Source: Sipunculus nudus
Lineage: Eukaryota > Annelida > Sipuncula > Golfingiida > Sipunculidae
NCBI GenBank assembly: GCA_026874595.1
Contig: CM049320.1
Location: forward strand, 18,736,988 to 18,800,987
DNA length: 64,000 nt
Reading direction: 5' to 3'
Shown here piece by piece: positions 22,701-34,624 of this stretch. Under the pieces are notes generated by a model. It ran no database searches. It saw only the letters and a list, made by a program, of their open reading frames with translations, and was not told the origin of the DNA. The position numbers and the translations under genes are program-made. How positions within the stretch are numbered: position 1 is the stretch's first letter; each line of letters starts with the position of its first letter.

Positions 22701-23679
22701 CTCATCACTCTGAAAACAGTTATATTTCAAAGAAACTTTAGATGAAGTTCTTATGAAACAATTAAATATGGTCATGATAATATTCATAAGAAATAATATA
22801 CGTTTTGATATATTTTCTTCTAAATAATCAATGTGCAATCAAGGGATTCAATTAGTAGTTCATTTATGACTTAATTTCAAATAGATCCTGTCCTCGGACT
22901 CATTTTTATACGACAGTAAATTGGCTTTTTGATGATAAACAGATAACTATTTTTTTTCTTACTTGAAAGTAATGTATTCTTTCATATAAATTCAACATAT
23001 CATATCAGGAGACTTGTTTTATATTGAATTTAATCCCCTGACCCAACGGCCACCTGTGACACATGTTGAAATCATACTATGGAATGGAGGTTCCCTGTCC
23101 GACATTTCATTACTTTTAAATTATTTGCTATCGAATATATTCGTTTCACATGTGTTGATATTCAACCTTATAATTACGATTATTGCATATGGAAAAAAGA
23201 GTATCCCTTTATACGCTTTCTTATAATTGTAGTGAAAGAAACCAAATAAGTTCATATTATGATATTAATTTGGCAAATTGCACACTGAGGAAATACTATA
23301 TGGATGAATGGGTGCTGACATGCTTTGTTACCTCGGGTAATATTTCTAAAAATGGTGGAATGACATAAACGATGTGCAGCGCGGACAAAAAATTGTATGG
23401 CACATTTAGCTCAAGACGGGCAGCGTCCGGTTGTTCAGGTTCTGTCATAAACTATGAGGTAAAATGTACACCTGGTTTAGTAAAGAAAACATGTGATTTC
23501 ATTGAGAAAAGATTTTTTTTATGAATTTTAGGAAGTGCATATTTGATTCATGATAGGTGACACGAGCAAACTTGAGCAATTACGGCATCTCTTCATATCG
23601 AAGATATAATGCTCGAAGCAAAGTGTGTAACCGCAAAGAGGTAAGCTGGAACGACCTCATGAGCAGCAGGCATGTCCTC

Positions 23680-23682
<3 letters not shown>

Positions 23683-23721
<39 letters not shown>

Positions 23722-23728
23722 TATATAT
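23683..23728. repeat. (TA)n microsatellite
   Basis: Copy B counterpart of the array at 2843-2887, with a TTATATTATA interruption. Confidence 0.95.
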
Positions 23729-24944
23729 AAGGCCCTATATGGCTATATATGTTTAAGGCCCTCTATATTTTTATTTTTTTTCTTAAACTCCTAGGCCAGA
23801 CATTACAAAATGGTCAGTTGATTATTTTGATTATATTAATTAAATATTTGGTAAGCATTGTTTGAAATTAACTTCTGGCTTTTAGAATTATTGTTACGAT
23901 TGTTAAAGTTTTACATGAAAGCACCATATGTTGCGTTTGGGATGAAACTAAACTGAATTTCAAGTTCAAAACAATGGACGGTTAGGAGAAGCTAGTAAGG
24001 TTAGTCATATACTTTTTCCTCGAGAAGATGATGACTATTTTCCCCTGTAGGTCCTCTTCAATATTTATCACTGAAGGCGGTAAAAATGCCGACGATATAA
24101 GTCCATGAGCAAGACCACTCAAAATGGGAGGGACTACCGCATGGTGGATCTAAATGCCTTTATGGCTTTTAATTACTACAGCATCAGAACTGTATGAAAA
24201 TAATTGATGGACATGCAACATGACCAGCTAAATGTCTTTTTAGCGGCCATTTTTTTAAACGTGCATTTTTTGGATACAGTTTTTTTATTTGATTTGTGAT
24301 CGCTTAAAGTCATATAATGTTTACCAAGTGCTTTCAAAATTGCGAAACATCACTCTCTGTATATACCCAAATGAATGTTGTTGAATGATATAGGATAAAT
24401 ATTATCAATAGATTTATGATTTTTTTCTCAACATTAAGATTTAACTATAAATTGCAAAAATAAGCATTTGTTTTACCTTTCTAACTTGTTTTGACTTCCT
24501 TACATCTATTTCTTTAAAATGACATATTAATATTTAGTGGCATTACTAGTTCCACAGCACTTGAAGTGACATGGGATGATGAAACGAGTAAAATACCCTT
24601 AATATCGCCCATCAAGTCATTTTATTGTAGTGACATCAAACCATGGCGGAATATCAAGAATTTATTTTGTCTCATCTTATATTTTTAAAATGTATATATA
24701 TTAAGACAAAAATGTATGATGTGCACTTCAGATTTAAAGTCAAAACTGTGTATAACTTGTGAAAAAACTTGCATGATTTAACGCCACCCCCCCCCCCCCA
24801 CCCCCCTAAAAAAATGAAGGCAGCGTACATCATGATAGATATCAAAGAAACACAAAGAACGACTACATACGACTATTAAATTTTACAAATAAACTAATGT
24901 AATCATGACAACTCTGAGCTGGGGAGATTGGTAATCGCTCAGCA

Positions 24945-25010
24945 GACTTAATGGGAAGGATGTGCAATACAGCCGTGTATCACTCACAAACGAATGCATC
25001 CGTCTTTTAT
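24945..25010 (+). repeat. SINE central-domain fragment in copy B
   Basis: Counterpart of the fragment at 4228-4300, with the same truncation. Confidence 0.55.
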
Positions 25011-26023
25011 CATGAAGTCGTGTTATTTAAGTGTGTGTGTTACGAAACCTGTAGGAACCAGATTGATGCAAAAACAGTCACTATTCTATTTCATGTAAAC
25101 GGCGTTGTGGCCCCTGGTTTTGTGAATGAATTTGACCACGTGACCAAAAGCAGGTCTTATCTCGTCGTAACCGACCGTATCCCCTAATGTGAGTGGGCCC
25201 TAACATACAGAAAACCAACCATCACGTCTTCACTGTTAAACCTATACCCATACACAGGTTCATGACAAGGCGCATTTGATAACAAAATCAGTCATATCAC
25301 TCAGTGGTAGGCTAGAGATAAACTTCATTGTGCTTTACCTGTTATGAGCACTTATGTTCTACATCAAAGATGTAACCAGTTTGTGTTGATTACCTTTCAG
25401 GTAATAAATCTACCTTGATGAGACATATTAAAACACTGACAAAATTATATAATATCGGAGGGGGGGGGGGGGGGTGTCACTCGTAAGACCCTATGGCATG
25501 GCAAAACGAAAATACTGAATACAAAAAAATGGCTGGTGATATAACCTCCCTAGAGAAAGTAGTGACAATAAATTCATAACCAACTCTGCATGTTCCAATG
25601 AAAGTCGTTAAAATAGTGCACAAACTTAAGGCCAAAGTCATTCATTCTAGACTGGGAGACCCTACATGTTGTTGTAAACTGGAGGTAAAAGGGAACGGCC
25701 AGTCTGCCAGCATTGAAATATAGTTATTATAATAACCCCCAGAAATTCTGATAACAGAGCCACGAAACATTATTTTATTGAGAAAATTTAAGGAATATTT
25801 GTATATGGGGCACCTTTTTGTACGGGCCAGAGTGTATTTGCCGGGGGGGGGGGGGTGCGTAGTTTGAATTCCCCGTCCCCCACAATGACACTTCCCCCTT
25901 GTGGCAAGTAAATGAATCGCATAAATCATTCATTGACCATAATGCTGATTCCTATTTAGCGTAACATGTCATGGACTTTTATTTAGTGTGACATTTTTCA
26001 ATATTCACCCGATAACGTGTCTA

Positions 26024-26026
<3 letters not shown>

Positions 26027-26075
<49 letters not shown>
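26027..26075. repeat. (TA)n microsatellite
   Basis: About 24 TA units; counterpart of 5331-5401 in copy A, but without the AGCC interruption. Confidence 0.95.
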
Positions 26076-26080
<5 letters not shown>

Positions 26081-26472
26081 TCTAGATCTGTATCTGACGA
26101 AATGGAGCAGCTCTAACACTGCTCCCACGTAACAGTTTAGTATTATAAAGCAGATGAAGTCTGACTGAACATTAATCAATTATTAACGCTCCCATATTAA
26201 TGGGCCCTGTCACCAGGATATATCGCATTATCAAATATTAAATTGTATAAAATAAATACGGAGACAAACGTGTCTAACATGTATAGACTCATAAGCCCTT
26301 ATGTTTTCTGTCAAAATGATGAATGATTTACAACACAACCCACCACCAAATTGAAAGAACATGTGTACTTACCCAAGTATATTACGACACAGAGCAGCAA
26401 ATGCGTGACCTACATGTATGTGCGTCATGTAACTCGAGTGCTTGCAGGCTCGGTGTGCCACACGGGGCGTCA

Positions 26473-27285
26473 TTAATTTACTGGTTGGCTTTATATTTAC
26501 GGGGCTCAATTTTCGCGCTCAAGCAATTTTTCATAGTTTCACGGGGTTCCATTTTTGCGATGGGGCATATATTAATATTTTAATAATCACCAAAATATAT
26601 ATGAATTCTCCGTTACACAAATTTATGTTTTGCTCAAACAACAATGACCGTCACTCCCGGAACCTTGCGATGCCTCTACAAAGGGGCTTTGGTTTCACAG
26701 CTTGGCCATTATATATCAATATAAATAGGGCCCTCCACTCTACCTTGACCATATCATGTTCGGATTACGTAATAGAAACATCGTTCCATGGAAATAACAA
26801 ATTGGTTACGGAAGGGGCCATATCCCTGAAGCGACCACTCAGGCACGGAAGGTCTGACCCCCGCGAGTGGGAATGAGAAGAAAGAGCAGAATTACTCTAA
26901 GCGGCGAATGATCAGATCGATCGACAGCCGGCAAAGCGTAAGTGGGGAGAGTTCAAGCATTTCGACCAAGACAAACAGCTTGCGATCGCAATTTAATAAA
27001 TAAAATCAGACATGCAGAACTGTAGATGAGAACCAAGCATTTTTATATATAAAACTTAGATCATGGCCACGTCGCACGCTGCGATCAACATGATCGTCAT
27101 TTGGATTATATTTATTTCCCACTAATGCCCATTATTGCAACCTGGTGGCAACTACAGAGACTATTTTTCCATGACAGCAAGGTTTCGTATCTGCGTGCAT
27201 GGTTTCATTTTCCCGGCCTTTCCCCTACCGTGAATATCGCGAAATTGAAACCACCGCGAATAACAAGCCAACCACAGTAAATATT
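26473..27285 (+). mobile_element. MITE-like element with TTTACTG-GGTTGGC ends
   Basis: The left end TTTACTGGTTGGCTT and right end AAGCCAACCACAGTAAA are inverted repeats with ATTAAT-like sequence outside each. Next to each end are CGCG-containing stretches (TTTTCGCGCTC, ACCGCGAATAAC) typical of a widespread MITE type. The open frame at 26442-26876 is inside it and shows no known domain. Confidence 0.5.
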
Positions 27286-27289
27286 AATC

Positions 27290-27625
27290 TCTGAATAACA
27301 GAGATGTTTGATTACATTTACCACCACCCTTTGCTAAATAGTGTAGGGGGGGGGGGGCGAGGTCTGTCCAAACCTGCCCTTACTCCCATGTATATGAGGC
27401 ACATAGGCAACCAGGCCTCAAGAGGTTGTGATTGAGAACGTACAGATGTTTGCCACTTGCAGGAATGCACGAGCTCTTTCTTATCGCAAATGTTATATTG
27501 AATGATGTGAAAATTAATTAAGGCCATAATGACCGGGACAAATATAACTAGGTCGCGTTTTCGCCAAAGTTTATTTAAGCTTATCAAATGGATTAATTTA
27601 CGAGTGAACATACAGTTATAGCCCT
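27290..27625. other. No recognisable feature
   Basis: Unique sequence with a short G run near 27345; no supported exon. Confidence 0.35.
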
Positions 27626-27629
27626 GGCC

Positions 27630-29125
27630 CTAGCCAGGAACCGGTCTACAACTCATCCGCCAGAGATTTTGTCACTTGATTTGAGTTATTGGACCTCTGA
27701 AGTTCAAGAATCACGGATGTGCTTTTTCGAAAGCGGGGGCGAATTTGAAAATCTAAGATGGCCACCGGTGGCCATTTTAAAAATTTTGAATCTTAACCGT
27801 TCACTAAAGATGCATGTGTAATACATCATTTTATGGGTTTTTGCATGCAAGGAGTCGATTTCCAAATAACATGTTTATATGAATTTTATCGTAAAAATCC
27901 AAAATGGCCGCTGGCTGCTACATCACAAATCTGTTCATTGTCTTCTTCTCTTTGCAATTACATTTTTTTTAAAGTTTTGGGTGTGGAAAACCATAACCCA
28001 TGTGCGTGGGGGTCAGGGTTATAGGACAGTTTGAAGGTTATAAAGGGGAAAAATAATATCACAAAATCTAATAAATGTCTGTAAAAACCAGGATCATATA
28101 CATGAGGAAGTTTTTTTTCAACCATTCATCAGGCATTGGGTTTTTTTCCCAGGAATGTTTCAACTCCTCGGCATCACAGAATTTTTCTTCCAAACAATAA
28201 TCGACATTCTTAGCAGCTTTGTTCAATATTTCACCGATATGTTTGAGAGTGTGAAGATTTTTTTATCTTAGCTACTAAATCAACAGCTGTTATACTGGAG
28301 GAGAAAACCAACTCTGATTCATTTTGCCGAGGATTCGGAGCAAATTGAATACGTTCCCAATAATGGTCAACACGCAAAAAAAAAATACTTAACTTGTGTT
28401 TAAACGTCTGTTTTCTTATCAGATTTGATGTATTTGACTGGAACTATGACCTTAACGTTGACCTGAAATCATTAAAATGATGTCACAAGCAAGCTCTCTG
28501 TACCTAAAATCAAATAAAAACAAAGAACGAGCAAGAAAAAAGCAACAACAAACAACAAAGTTGAAAGTATTAACAGCTAAACATTAACTGAATGAGAGAA
28601 CAAACAGACATATCAGTGAGCAGTTCAAACGTTCTATTATGGTTACTGATGTTCGCTTCAATATTAAGCCATCACCATGATTAACATAAAAAGACTAGGT
28701 ATTGGTTCTCACAATATAGAAGACAAGAAAAGAAGGATACAAATAAAAGAAAATAAAACGGGGTGCTTTTTGTACTTCAGTGTTAGTGCCTTAACATTTC
28801 AATATTTTCATGATGTCTGCTGCTGGCCATTTTAAATTTTTACGTGAAAATTTATGTTAACATGTTATTTGGACCTCTAATCATAAAAATTATGTTAGAA
28901 ATCGATTCCTTGCATGCAATAACCCATTAATTGATGTATCACACATCTATAGTGTAAGGTTAAGATTTAAGATTTTAAAAATGGCCACAGGCGGCCATCT
29001 TGGATTTTCAAATTCGCCCCCGCTTTCAGAAAAACACCTCCGTGATTTTTTAACCTCAAAGGTCCAATAACTCAAATAAGTTGTAAAAATCTCTGGCGGA
29101 TGAGTTGTAGACCAGGTCCTAGACA
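27630..29125. mobile_element. Foldback element with ~300-bp inverted ends
   Basis: The left arm (27630-27925) and right arm (28813-29125) are diverged inverted copies. Shared words include GGTCTACAACTCATCCGCC, the CGGGGGCGAATTTGAAAATC type core and AAAATGGCC blocks. The 890-bp interior is unique and holds a broken reading frame on the minus strand. No clear target-site duplication was found. The right end stops about 110 bp before the CTLD exon at 29235, so the element probably landed in an intron or flank of that gene. Confidence 0.75.
28073..28375 (-). pseudogene. Broken reading frame inside the foldback element
   Basis: One minus-strand frame reads VDHYWERIQFAPNPRQNESE and on to TAVDLVAKIKK, then hits a TGA. 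A second frame resumes with ILNKAAKNVDYCLEEKFCDA, then HSWEKNPMPDEWLKKN. The two look like one protein split by a frameshift. Composition and codon use are protein-like, in contrast to the flanks. The family is not recognised; a transposon-borne protein or captured host gene are both possible. A TTTCAG acceptor-like site lies upstream near 28470. Confidence 0.5.
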
Positions 29126-29234
29126 GTTCCTGGACTATTAGAACGGAAGTGATATGCATATACCGGTACAGAAAGTATTGTTGAATTAACTATTTCCTCT
29201 GATTTAGTTTTATTGTTGTATTTCTTTGATACAG

Positions 29235-29385
29235 ACGTGTACTGGTATAGAGGGATGGAAATTGGGTAGCCTCATTAGCACCCGTGATAGTATTTTTCAT
29301 CAAATTAAAAAATTGTTGATAGTTTATGGTAAAAAATATGAAACGAGGAGCGCAGGTTTTTTTATAGGACAAACAGAAAATATAA
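29235..29385 (+). CDS. C-type lectin-like domain exon (partial gene)
   Basis: After a TTTGATACAG acceptor the frame reads TCTGIEGWKLGSLISTRDS and continues FHQIKKLLI to GFFIGQTENI, ending at an A/GTAAGA donor. This follows the CTLD pattern of first domain cysteine, LGSLIS turn, long helix and the FIG strand corresponding to WIG. Entry is phase 0 and exit phase 1; the 151-nt length agrees. No signal exon was found upstream, where the foldback element lies. The next possible exon (29501) is out of phase, so the gene may be broken. Confidence 0.6.
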
Positions 29386-29500
29386 GTAAGAAAAGTACCC
29401 AATTTGCAAAATCATAACTATCACTAAAAATATGGTTATGACTCATTCTACTGGCAGATAAATGTATACCTCTGGTCGCAAATTACAGTTTTTTTTCTAG

Positions 29501-29581
29501 TGGAATTTCCGTCAAGAATCATGCAACCCTATTAATCACATCAGCTTTGTTGAACTGGAAACAGCTGGCAATTTATATAAA
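29501..29581 (+). CDS. Possible next exon of the 29 kb CTLD gene
   Basis: A T-rich tract ending TTTTTTCTAG is followed by a frame reading WNFRQESCNPINHISFVEL to AGNLYK, then a strong AAA/GTGAGA donor. The C...F...G-x-L-Y-K layout resembles the C-terminal half of a CTLD. Entry is phase 0, whereas the exon at 29235-29385 ends in phase 1. Either an exon is missing, a one-base change broke the gene, or this is chance. Confidence 0.3.
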
Positions 29582-29599
29582 GTGAGAAAACAGTGATAT

Positions 29600-31085
29600 T
29601 TTATAATAAACCGGATCGCAGTAGGATTGTTCCAATAAAAAGAGTGAAATGCAACCAGCCAAGTCCGGAAACGAACGCGGCGACAGCGGAACTTGATAAA
29701 AAAAAACATTTTTGTATGATATCTGAATATATTTGAGATAATTGCAGGGACGTTTAGGCTATAGGGGTCGGGATAAATTGCGTTAGGGCCCCTGGCTCCG
29801 AAGACTCCAAATGTGCAAATACCACGAAGTTATAGGTTGCAATAAATTTTAAAAAGTATTTTCTTACATAGGGGAACATATGATGTTTTGTTTTTGGTTT
29901 ATATTTATACAATACATGTATAGTGTACCCAACTCACACGTAGCTGCCATAAGCTTACACATACGTATTTTTACAGATGCACACGTTCGGTGCATTTGTA
30001 ATCCAAAATTTTCTGTAAAACATTAGATCTTTAAAAATTAATTTGTCATATATTTATTGATAATTTATAGCAAGTAATGATCACCGCTTTAACATTACCA
30101 ATTCACCAGTAAAAATAATTCATGTGATATAACTTCAGCTAATTCATGATCCAAATCCATTGAGAGATGACAAATTCGGTAAGAATTAAATGCATTAGTC
30201 TAAAATTTAATATTGAAAGAAAAAAATCTTAGAAAATCCTATTAAATCTTTTTTTTTTATAAATAAATAATATCAAAAAGGTTTTTTATACCAATATTTG
30301 TTCTTATAAAGAACTTTTGAAATAATCGGATGGGTCCCATCTGTCTTATTATACCAGGTACAGTATACAGTGCACACTGTAGTTGCATTAACCTCAGGCT
30401 GTTTTATATAATTATAATTATATATTTAAATATAACACTTTATATCTATCAATTTACAATAATTTTCTCATTCTAGCCCCCCCCCCCCCCACACACACAC
30501 CCGGCTGAAAAATCATGGACCCCCCCCCCCCCCCAGAGGGACTGGCTACCAAGGTTAAGCATTATTTTTATGATTATTTTTTATTGAATATTGCCAAAGA
30601 CCTCAGACCGAGTTGTACGTGTGCCCTATGTGCTAGTGAAAGTTATTCACTGCTTCGAGACGAATATACTGGGATTCTCTGAGATCGAGCTAATTTGGCC
30701 GTTCTTTTTTTTTGTTCAACTTCTCAGAGAGGCCACAATTGCATTTTGTTTACCGATGGTCACGTTATTTCGCTTACTTGTTGTGACCTCGACATGAATA
30801 AGGATCGCAAATAAGAAGTTTCGCTCGTAGTAAAGTGGTTTAAGTGTGTGTAAGAAAATGGAGCGAGTTTACAATATGTCCGACATTATGGTTCAATAAA
30901 CTGTCTAAATAGGGCGAGGCTAGAGAAAAATAAATCAAGTACAAACAATAAATGTATCATGTAAGACAGATGAAGACATTTTGACATTATTAATCACAAG
31001 TTTAAATCGCCAGGCGTTTCTCCTCGATCTTAATACTAGTTTTTATCCTTTTACCTGATACCTATTTTGAAAAAAAAAAAGTAGG
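29600..31085. other. No secure feature; C-rich tracts
   Basis: AT-rich sequence with two long C runs around 30477-30535 separated by a CA repeat. An open frame at 30591-30797 has no domain or splice support. Confidence 0.4.
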
Positions 31086-31092
31086 CCTATAA

Positions 31093-31430
31093 GGCCAAAA
31101 TAAAAAAAAAGGTATGGTTCTCAGGCACTTTTTTTCAGAAATCAATGGGGGCGGGCGCTTTTTTTATTTTAAATGTTTTTGTATGTTTCGATAAAAATGT
31201 CAAATGATAAGGGAAAAGCATGAAAATAACAGTTTTATTTTGCTAAATAAGTAAAAGCACTACAAAACAAAGAAGATTGTATGGTTTTATCTTCTTGAAA
31301 TAAATGTCGGAGCGGCAGCAGCTCAAAATTGGAAAGTTTTTATTGAAAATCAAAATATAAATTTTTGATGCGGGGGTTTAAAATTGATGCGGGCGGTGCC
31401 TGAGAACCACACCTTTAATTTATTTTGGCC
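31093..31430. mobile_element. MITE with GGTATGGTTCTCAGGCAC ends, copy 1
   Basis: GGCCAAAATAAA then GGTATGGTTCTCAGGCAC on the left is mirrored by GTGCCTGAGAACCACACC then TTTATTTTGGCC on the right. The inverted ends are about 40 bp. The interior is AT-rich and non-coding. A second copy is at 45884-46142. Confidence 0.8.
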
Positions 31431-31489
31431 TAACGCCATCATTGGTGAACAAAAAGGTCGCTACCTCTGCGCGTAGTGCGGACACAATG

Positions 31490-31830
31490 GATGTGTGGGC
31501 CTGACCTCGGGCAACTCTTTTTCTTAGTGAACACTCTCAAGTGGTTACTAGCTTATCGCTTAATCCAGGCGAATAGTGGCACTTCCTGTTTACACAAAGT
31601 GTATATAAGGTATATATTGCGTAAAAGACCACAGGTCGAGTGTGCGGTTGATAACATACTCGATCGGTTAACAATCTGTTCTATAAGCACAGGGTTTAAT
31701 AGTTACTCGCGGCTTTCTTTGTATTGCGTTTTGTTCTGTAATGCCGATAGATTTGGGGGATTTATAAAAAAATATTAATCCATTCAAAACTGGATCCACA
31801 TGCGGTCTATCATCGTCTATACATCACCAG
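31490..31830 (+). repeat. Block homologous to 42865-43780
   Basis: TGACCTCGGG, AAGTGGTTA, CCACAGGTSGAGT, TAGTTACTSKCGGCTT and ATGCCGATRGATTT occur in the same order in both places. In the 43 kb copy the block is interrupted by about 500 bp of GC-richer sequence. Both copies lie upstream of plus-strand terminal exons (32.6-33.0 and 44.0-44.7 kb), which suggests duplicated upstream gene sequence. The encoded frames are not conserved. Confidence 0.6.
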
Positions 31831-32568
31831 TGTTTTTACCTGTTGTTGTATAAATAATGAGCCCTTTAAAGTTCGAGACCTTTGCTTTCAGGTCTACGGA
31901 CTAGTGTGTGATTGCTCTTGAAAAATGTTAATATATACATTAGATCAATTAGGAACTATACAAATACGACCAGAAATGCAAAACTGACAGGTGAAATACT
32001 GCGTTATACGCGTATAACATATATACGATATATTTATCGTTATACCAAATGGATAGGAAATATTGATCATTTGAAAGTCTTTTTCATAAAGTTTCAATTA
32101 TATCTTTGGAGTACCAGTCCGTTTTCTTCTCTATACTGTATTTCATTTACTTCCGCACGGTCAAATCATCTCTTGATTCTTTACCCCTTATTTATCAAGA
32201 TTATAGGGTGTAAAATCTCCTAGAAAATCGGATAAATGTCCTTGTCAAACATTTTTTCTCTTGTTCTGTGTATTATATGAATATTACAAAGCTTACATAC
32301 TCATGGGTAATATCAGACACGCATATTTAGGTGTATCGTTTCCCACACGTAGCTTTGGCATCTTCCAGATAACAGTATTATCGGGATTGTCATACAAGAA
32401 TTGGATGGACAACCGAAACTGCTAGGGCGCGACTAACAGAATAGTCATGATTACGGGAAGAACATGTGTTACTTATGGCTGTCATGTCGGGTTTCATTCT
32501 GATTATATCTATACTAAAATATACAAAAGCCTATATTAACAGGAGGTGATTGCATGATGCCATTTCAG

Positions 32569-32615
32569 TGTAATTAATACTGATGTCAACGTTACAGTGA
32601 CGAGCTTTAAAGGAG
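32569..32615 (+). CDS. Short internal exon upstream of a YVNA tail
   Basis: A 47-nt exon between a GCCATTTCAG acceptor and a G/GTAAGC donor, phase 2 entry and phase 1 exit. The only open frame reads VINTDVNVTVTSFKG, beta-strand-like with an NVT glycosylation site. Its exit phase matches the tail exon at 32924-33030. Short length limits confidence, but both splice sites are strong. Confidence 0.4.
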
Positions 32616-32923
32616 GTAAGCTTATTTAATGTCAAGGCAGTAACTACGCACTTAAATACACAGAAGGTGTGGTGGTTATAAATTAATACTCTTACAAAAA
32701 AAGGACAGTGTCGGATTTACACATGGACTACTGCCGATGATTTCGAGGGGTCCCTAGTTTGATAACGCTTCAGTTTTGAATCCATAGGGAGATTAATTGA
32801 CTTGAGGGAATGCGTTCATTCACGTTCGTGTATTTGTGTGTGTGTCTGTATGTTTTTTTTTTTTTGTGCTTGTTCGATTAGACTGATCCAGTTATAGTCA
32901 TCAATTAATGTTAACAACTGTAG

Positions 32924-33030
32924 AATCACGTATGACAAATGAACCTGAAATATGGGCCGAATATGTGAATGCATTCATTAGAATGCAGAATTCTAGTTTT
33001 AACCATAATAACAGAATGCAAATTATTTAA
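32924..33030 (+). CDS. Terminal exon with YVNA motif
   Basis: After an AACAACTGTAG acceptor (phase 1) the frame gives ESRMTNEPEIWAEYVNAFI, then RMQNSSFNHNNRM, and a TAA at 33028-33030, about 34 residues. It is homologous to the broken copy at 18280-18531 (shared TNE and AEYVN). YxN is the core of Grb2-type SH2-binding sites, so a receptor cytoplasmic tail is plausible. However, no transmembrane exon is visible just upstream. An alternative acceptor at 32891 also leaves the frame open. Confidence 0.4.
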
Positions 33031-33160
33031 ATGCAAAGTGTCCTTAATTTTTTTAAAGGAGACATGCATAATATTGTTAACGTCAATGTAGTCTTTATTT
33101 ACGCATTTTACCAGTGAGACAAAAGGGGTCGACAATTTTGACAAAATGTCTTTATTTCAG

Positions 33161-33292
33161 GGAGGTGGGGATAAGGCTCCTGTCGGTGCTCTGGTGGATT
33201 TTCACCTCACGTTCAAGCAAACAAAGCCCATGGCCAAGTTTGCCATCTACAAACATCATATGACTCGCTTTGTTCGGATATATGTCACCTAG
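33161..33292 (+). CDS. Possible 3' exon, unrecognised protein
   Basis: A strong TCTTTATTTCAG acceptor is followed in phase 0 by GGGDKAPVGALVDFHLTFKQ, then PMAKFAIYKHHMTRF, and a TAG stop after 43 residues. The segment is GC-richer than the surroundings. A second frame (phase 2) is also open, so the frame choice is uncertain. No family was recognised. Confidence 0.35.
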   Translation, partial: GGGDKAPVGALVDFHLTFKQTKPMAKFAIYKHHMTRFVRIYVT

Positions 33293-33299
33293 CACCGAG

Positions 33300-34293
33300 C
33301 TTTATAGTCCGTTTCATCCCTTCATGTCCACCTGTTTTTTACTATGAAAATTTTTAATAGTTTCATTTCAAGGGAAACAATTGTAGTGTAGAATAGAGGA
33401 TTAAAGGACCTTATTTTCAACAAGGAATATAAATACCTACCTTAAACCTTATTTAAGAAACATAATTATTTGAAAATATGAGAAATCAGTCTACATTTTA
33501 CAATATATCAAACCCACTTATGGCGGTCAAGGTCACTGGTCATTTGCAAAAACAGCCTCAACTGACAGCTTCTGAATGGATGATCTCATGTAAACACTCT
33601 AAAAAATATAACTAGCTAAAACAAAGATGGCTACTTACTGAGGGATACATCACATCTGCCAGATCATGGTGAAGATACTAAAATGTTGTGAAACATAAAC
33701 AGGGGATTTATTGTAAAATTTTTAATTGCCAAATTAGGTTGTCACTTTGATATGTTGTTTTTCGGAAATTATTGAAAAATATAAACTTTTAAGTAAATCA
33801 TCCACAAAAGATAGGTGGACAGAAGTTGGTGAACGGACTATATTTTATGAAATCAGCGGTAAAAAGCATGAAGCAGACTGTATGACCTTAATGACTGTGC
33901 CCGAAAATTAATTGAATTTTCATTGTCAAGTTAGGCAGTCACTCAAATATACACCCTTGTTTAAGGAAAAGCGATGAAGTCATGGAAACCGAGGTGAAAG
34001 TAGCTATATTTACAGGTGAGGTCTAAGGTTAAGCAGACAAATCAGGTGTCGTGCATGACAACTCATTTTTTGTGTTCCATGATCTGTGTTTTTCGCTGTA
34101 AATGAAAGGATAGCTATCATGCACATCGTATTTATTTGGTTAGAAATATCAATTTTGTCATTCACGCAGGATTGCGACGCCAACCGAGAAATTTAAGCCT
34201 TTATTTCTGCAAACGAAATGAGCTTAACGGATTCTGCTTGTGTTGTACTGCTTTGTTGTCTATTGCTTCTAGGATTAGACCCGGTCCTTGTAT

Positions 34294-34295
<2 letters not shown>
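33300..34295. other. No recognisable feature
   Basis: AT-rich sequence without supported exons or repeats. Confidence 0.4.

Positions 34296-34298
<3 letters not shown>

Positions 34299-34332
<34 letters not shown>
34299..34332. repeat. (CT)n microsatellite
   Basis: About 17 CT units; the SLSLSL and EREREREs frames across it are artefacts of the repeat. Confidence 0.95.
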
Positions 34333-34335
<3 letters not shown>

Positions 34336-34624
34336 CTTCTTCAATTAGGAACCTTTTGAAACCTACGCCTTTTCTCAAATCAGAGAAAAATTCTTAAACG
34401 GAGGCGATAATTTGTCTAGACTATTCACTAGAACCACAGAACATAGTCAAATAGCAATTAATAGAGCACTATGTTTAAATATATTCATACATACAGGCAT
34501 CTTTACCTGGTTATAATTCGTGTTATTTTAACTAATCATTACCAAGCATAGAGATTACAAGTCATCCATCTATCCTTTATCTTTGCAGTAAACAGATTCA
34601 TATGGCTGGCTGGCAAGAGTGCAA

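Larger units (their letters stand above)
21889..26396 (+). repeat. Segmental duplication, copy B
   Basis: Direct copy of 482-5695, about 21.4 kb away. It lacks the roughly 600-bp block of copy A near its start; here the sequence passes straight into a TA array at 22664. It also lacks the 77-bp and 58-bp pieces. An open frame of copy A at 4802-5032 is broken here by a TAA near 25577. The right breakpoint is followed by unrelated sequence, so the CTLD exons beside copy A were not duplicated with it. Confidence 0.85.

Noticed and set aside
30477-30536. Long C runs as a possible functional G4/i-motif site
   Set aside because: Similar G or C runs occur at 4770, 5151, 13334, 24787, 25460, 25842, 38566 and 58658, so they look like ordinary simple repeats of this genome.
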